Positions 62,011 to 64,000 of a stretch of DNA of 64,000 bases are shown here, one piece after another (positions within the stretch are counted from its first letter, which is position 1; each line of letters begins with the position of its first letter). This stretch comes from Pedobacter foliorum. Lineage in GTDB: Bacteria; Bacteroidota; Bacteroidia; Sphingobacteriales; Sphingobacteriaceae. The notes below the pieces were generated by a model. The model was not told the origin of the DNA and searched no databases. It saw only the letters and a list, made by a program, of their open reading frames with translations. The translations under genes and the position numbers were made by a program. The stretch is taken from positions 62,001-126,000 of the forward strand of contig NZ_JABSNU010000008.1 of NCBI RefSeq assembly GCF_013266735.1. The letters run 5' to 3'.

Positions 62011-62636
62011 GATAGTTCGTAAGTATTTGTAAATGCATCCTTAACTCTTTTGTCGTGCGTAGCCACAATAAGTGTAGCCTGATTAATGCCTGATTGATCT
62101 ATTAAAAGCTCCAGCACTGCTGCAGCATTTTTATCATCCAGACTTGATGTTGGTTCATCAGCAATCAGTAGGGTAGGTCTGTTAATTACCGCCCTTGCAA
62201 TAGATACGCGTTGTAATTGTCCATGACTCAATTCGCTTGGATAAGCATTCTTTTTATCGGCTATGCCTAAAGAGGTTAATACTTCCTTTACCCGATTTAA
62301 GTCGGTAGGAAGATTGGCAAAGCTTTGTGCCATAACCAGGTTTTCCTTTATGCTAAGGCTTTTTATCAGGTGAGGACGTTGGAAAATAATACCAATATTC
62401 CTGCCTCTAAACTGATCCAGATCTTTTGATGATAAATCATAAATAGAAGTGCCATCAATTATAACACTACCTTGCTGAGGCTTCAAAATGCCCGTTAAAA
62501 TATGAAGCAATGTAGTTTTGCCGCTTCCGGACGCACCGAGCAGCAGCCATTGAGATCCATCATCAACCTGCCAGTCTTTAAAGCCAATCTTGTGGCCGTT
62601 CTGATAGTTATGAGATACTGCATTTAATGCAATCAT
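62007..62636 (-). CDS. ABC transporter ATPase (LolD/MacB-type) of the metal cluster
   Basis: This is a 209-aa ATPase. Walker A is LLGASGSGKTTLLH (about residues 33-46), the Q-loop is IIFQRPHL, the signature is LSHGQLQRVSIARAV, Walker B is LLIADEPTSSLDD, and the H-loop is IVATHDKRV. It powers the FtsX-like permease. Such cassettes normally act mechanically on periplasmic proteins or lipoproteins rather than pumping solutes. The start lies 2 bp after the stop of the 45-aa lipoprotein gene. Confidence 0.92.
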   Translation of the reverse strand: MIALNAVSHNYQNGHKIGFKDWQVDDGSQWLLLGASGSGKTTLLHILTGILKPQQGSVIIDGTSIYDLSSKDLDQFRGRNIGIIFQRPHLIKSLSIKENLVMAQSFANLPTDLNRVKEVLTSLGIADKKNAYPSELSHGQLQRVSIARAVINRPTLLIADEPTSSLDDKNAAAVLELLIDQSGINQATLIVATHDKRVKDAFTNTYELS

Positions 62637-62638
62637 AC

Positions 62639-62776
62639 TTATTTCCTTATTTTAATGTGGCTTTTTAAATAGTTCATGTAAAGTTGTTTGCCATTTACTT
62701 TATCATGTTTGCAACCTGGGTTTATCATGCTTATAAAAAGCAGAAACGCACCAAATATCAGCTTTTTGTTCATCAT
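62639..62776 (-). CDS. Tiny lipoprotein, 45 aa, possible truncated cytochrome c
   Basis: This short ORF reads MMNKKLIFGAFLLFISMINP then GCKHDKVNGKQLYMNYLKSH and IKIRK. The lipobox INPGC gives Cys22. The segment NGKQLYMNYLKSH looks like the start of a c-type cytochrome (GKQLYxxNCxxCH), but the CxxCH haem motif is broken, so it may be a decayed or shortened copy. It lies 2 bp before the ATPase start and downstream of a promoter with a TGCAATTTCATTGCA dyad, so it is the first gene of the operon. Whether it is translated as a working protein is unknown. Confidence 0.55.
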   Translation of the reverse strand: MMNKKLIFGAFLLFISMINPGCKHDKVNGKQLYMNYLKSHIKIRK

Positions 62777-62801
62777 CCGCGTCGTTTGTAAAGTTAGTAA
62801 A

Positions 62802-62816
62802 TGCAATTTCATTGCA
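62802..62816. promoter_or_regulatory. Candidate Zur operator 1
   Basis: TGCAATTTCATTGCA is a 15-bp dyad (TGCAAT-N3-ATTGCA). On the minus strand it sits between a TTTG -33-like box and a TAACTTTA -7-like box, 26 nt upstream of the tiny lipoprotein start. A bound repressor would block the operon. The same dyad type occurs twice at the CobW/MerC promoters. Confidence 0.7.
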
Positions 62817-62863
62817 AAAAAGTATTCATGTAAAGTAATTGCTACTGCCCGTTAACCTCAATT

Positions 62864-63244
62864 TTACTTGTGGCTGCAAGTGCGACTGTATTTCCAGTTT
62901 ATGTAATGCGCTCCGGCAATGGTAAAACCACCCATTGGGATCAATATGGCTTCTATACTTTCTATTAAATGATGTCCGATTGCTATCAATCCAAACCCTG
63001 TTGCTAATACCATTATGGGCAATAGTTTTTTGTGTTTAGGGTAGGAGGTACTCAATGAGTACACACCTATGATGAGCGATAAGCCTATCATAACAAGCTC
63101 TACCCAGCTATGGGCTAAAAAGTTTAGGCCAAATAGGGGGAGTGCGGTAAGCACGAAAGGCAAAACTGCACAATGAACTGCGCAGGCTAAGGAGGCTGTC
63201 ATTCCTAGTTGATCTAATTTTTCGGATTTAATAAAGTGCTTCAT
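62864..63244 (-). CDS. MerC-domain membrane protein
   Basis: This is a 126-aa protein with four predicted membrane helices. The N-terminal ASLACAVHCAVLPFVLTALP carries the Cys/His pattern (CAVHC) of MerC-family proteins, which bring Hg or, in this type of cluster, possibly zinc through the membrane. The start MKHFIKSEK at 63244 is chosen; the longer frame to 63364 runs across the divergent promoter and into the GTPase start. It is in the same orientation as the Zur operon but has its own promoter (TATATTTG on the minus strand, about 63287-63294). Confidence 0.82.
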   Translation of the reverse strand: MKHFIKSEKLDQLGMTASLACAVHCAVLPFVLTALPLFGLNFLAHSWVELVMIGLSLIIGVYSLSTSYPKHKKLLPIMVLATGFGLIAIGHHLIESIEAILIPMGGFTIAGAHYINWKYSRTCSHK

Positions 63245-63297
63245 GTTGTTTAAATGTATTGTTCTCTCAGTGTTTAAATCGTGCTTGCAAATATAAA

Positions 63298-63312
63298 CGC
63301 AATTTAGTTGCA
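63298..63312. promoter_or_regulatory. Candidate Zur operator 2
   Basis: CGCAATTTAGTTGCA is a 15-bp dyad (one imperfect position) midway between the divergent promoters of the MerC-like gene and the CobW GTPase, next to both -7 boxes. It matches the dyads at 62802 and 63338 in length and half-sites. Confidence 0.65.
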
Positions 63313-63337
63313 TTTGTGATAAATAATGAAATATATT

Positions 63338-63352
63338 TGCAACATGATTGCA
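63338..63352. promoter_or_regulatory. Candidate Zur operator 3, across the GTPase start codon
   Basis: TGCAACATGATTGCA is a 15-bp dyad with the ATG start codon of the CobW GTPase at its centre. It directly follows the -7 box TATATTTG (63332-63339). A protein bound here would block initiation. Confidence 0.6.
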
Positions 63353-64000
63353 TTTGAGAAACAAAGAAAATTACCAGTAACCGTTCTAAGTGGCTTTCTT
63401 GGTAGCGGTAAAACCACTTTATTAAATCATATCCTTAATAATAAAGAGGATTTAAAAGTCGCACTGATCGTAAATGATATGAGTGAGATTAATATCGATG
63501 CCAGAACTGTTCAGAACGAGCACAAGTTGTCGAGAACTGAAGAGCGGCTTGTGGAAATGAGTAATGGATGCATTTGCTGCACCTTAAGGGAGGACCTGAT
63601 TGCTGAAGTGGAAAAACTAGCCAAAGAGGATCGCTTTGATTACCTGATTATTGAAAGCACAGGGATATCTGAGCCAATTCCGGTAGCTCAGACTTTTAAT
63701 TATGTTGATGAAAATCTCGGTATAGATCTTAGTCAATTCAGCAGACTAGACACCATGGTGACTGTAGTGGATTGTCATAATTTTAAAAAGGACTTCGGTA
63801 CTAATGAAATGTTGACGGATAGGGACTGGGTTGATGATCAGGCTGATGGACGGACTATAGTAAATCTGTTAACAGACCAGATAGAGTTTGCTAATGTGAT
63901 TATCCTCAACAAAACTGACCTGGTTAGCGAAGAAGATCTGAAGCTGCTAAGGGCCGTGATCAGAAGGCTTAACCCCTCTGCAAAACAGATAGAAAGTACA
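63344..64000 (+). CDS. CobW/COG0523 metallochaperone GTPase, 3'-truncated
   Basis: The first 219 codons run to the window edge. Walker A is GFLGSGKT (residues 17-24), the conserved metal-binding motif is CICC (76-79), LIIESTGISEP lies near residue 105, and NKTDL (G4) near 200. COG0523 GTPases such as ZigA, YciC and ZagA are zinc-responsive and hand zinc to target enzymes. It is divergent from the MerC-like gene. A -7 box ends 4 nt before the ATG, so the mRNA may have no leader, and an operator dyad spans the start. The C-terminal part is outside the window. Confidence 0.9.
   Translation, partial: MIAFEKQRKLPVTVLSGFLGSGKTTLLNHILNNKEDLKVALIVNDMSEINIDARTVQNEHKLSRTEERLVEMSNGCICCTLREDLIAEVEKLAKEDRFDYLIIESTGISEPIPVAQTFNYVDENLGIDLSQFSRLDTMVTVVDCHNFKKDFGTNEMLTDRDWVDDQADGRTIVNLLTDQIEFANVIILNKTDLVSEEDLKLLRAVIRRLNPSAKQIEST

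Noticed and set aside
60799-62636. LolCDE lipoprotein-release or MacB exporter genes
   Set aside because: There is no LolA or MacA neighbour, and the His-rich loop plus Zur/COG0523/DUF3299 neighbours point to metal metabolism; a LolCDE-like mechanism remains possible.
62864-63364. Longer 166-aa version of the MerC-like protein
   Set aside because: Its extension crosses the divergent promoter and the operator dyads and has no homology.

Overview
The window reads as chromosomal DNA of a Bacteroidota bacterium, most likely Sphingobacteriaceae (Pedobacter-like). Supporting evidence is the SecD-SecF fusion, a SusC/SusD pair with FecR and an ECF sigma factor, DUF4290, BlaI/M56 pairs, many promoter -7 boxes of the form TAnnTTTG, and starts that lack Shine-Dalgarno sites. 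The base composition is AT-rich. No rRNA, tRNA or CRISPR array was seen.

Layout. 1-5.4 kb (minus strand): the start of an NDH-2-like flavoprotein, secDF, folA-thyA and an unknown 269-aa protein that sits beside two opposed 11-bp repeat arrays. 5.7-8.6 kb: two lipoproteins, ispE and an OsmC-like protein. 8.6-9.3 kb: interspersed repeats containing a 288-bp mobile element. 9.3-20.7 kb: a LapA-like protein, a large metallopeptidase/propeller/barrel protein, a broken EamA gene, an LptF/G permease, tgt, a glycosyltransferase, rsmG, a BlaI/M56 pair and dprA. 20.9-28.2 kb: a cystathionine beta-synthase-like enzyme, the second copy of the mobile element, murA (with Asp in place of the fosfomycin-target Cys), DUF4290, a UvrD/PcrA helicase and a zeta-toxin-like ATPase with a small overlapping partner. 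28.4-36.6 kb: an acyltransferase, PH-domain membrane proteins, an M20 peptidase, a second BlaI/M56 pair with a perfect 36-bp palindrome upstream, and a GH25 lysozyme.

36.7-49.2 kb holds a nutrient-uptake locus: ECF sigma, FecR, SusC with an STN domain, SusD and a NagX-like membrane protein. An outer-membrane receptor and a LytS/LytTR pair are wedged between the sigma factor and its expected anti-sigma partner. 49.2-59.8 kb: a YkuD_2 protein, an OmpA lipoprotein, two VOC/PhnB-like proteins, a HAD phosphatase, a CpxP-like protein, an AsmA protein, a dipeptide epimerase-like enzyme, a DUF255 protein and a SlyD-like FKBP with a His-rich tail.

59.9-64.0 kb looks like a metal (probably zinc) starvation cluster: a Fur/Zur regulator, a DUF3299-like protein, an FtsX-type permease with a His-rich loop, its ATPase, a tiny lipoprotein, a MerC-like membrane protein and a divergent CobW/COG0523 GTPase. 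Three 15-bp dyads of the form YGCAAY-N3-RTTGCA lie at its promoters and are the candidate regulator sites.

The strongest unusual signals are the nested 288-bp element inserted twice in the same palindromic repeat core with 13-bp duplications, the metal cluster with its dyads, the interrupted sigma/anti-sigma locus, and the opposed helically phased 11-bp arrays.
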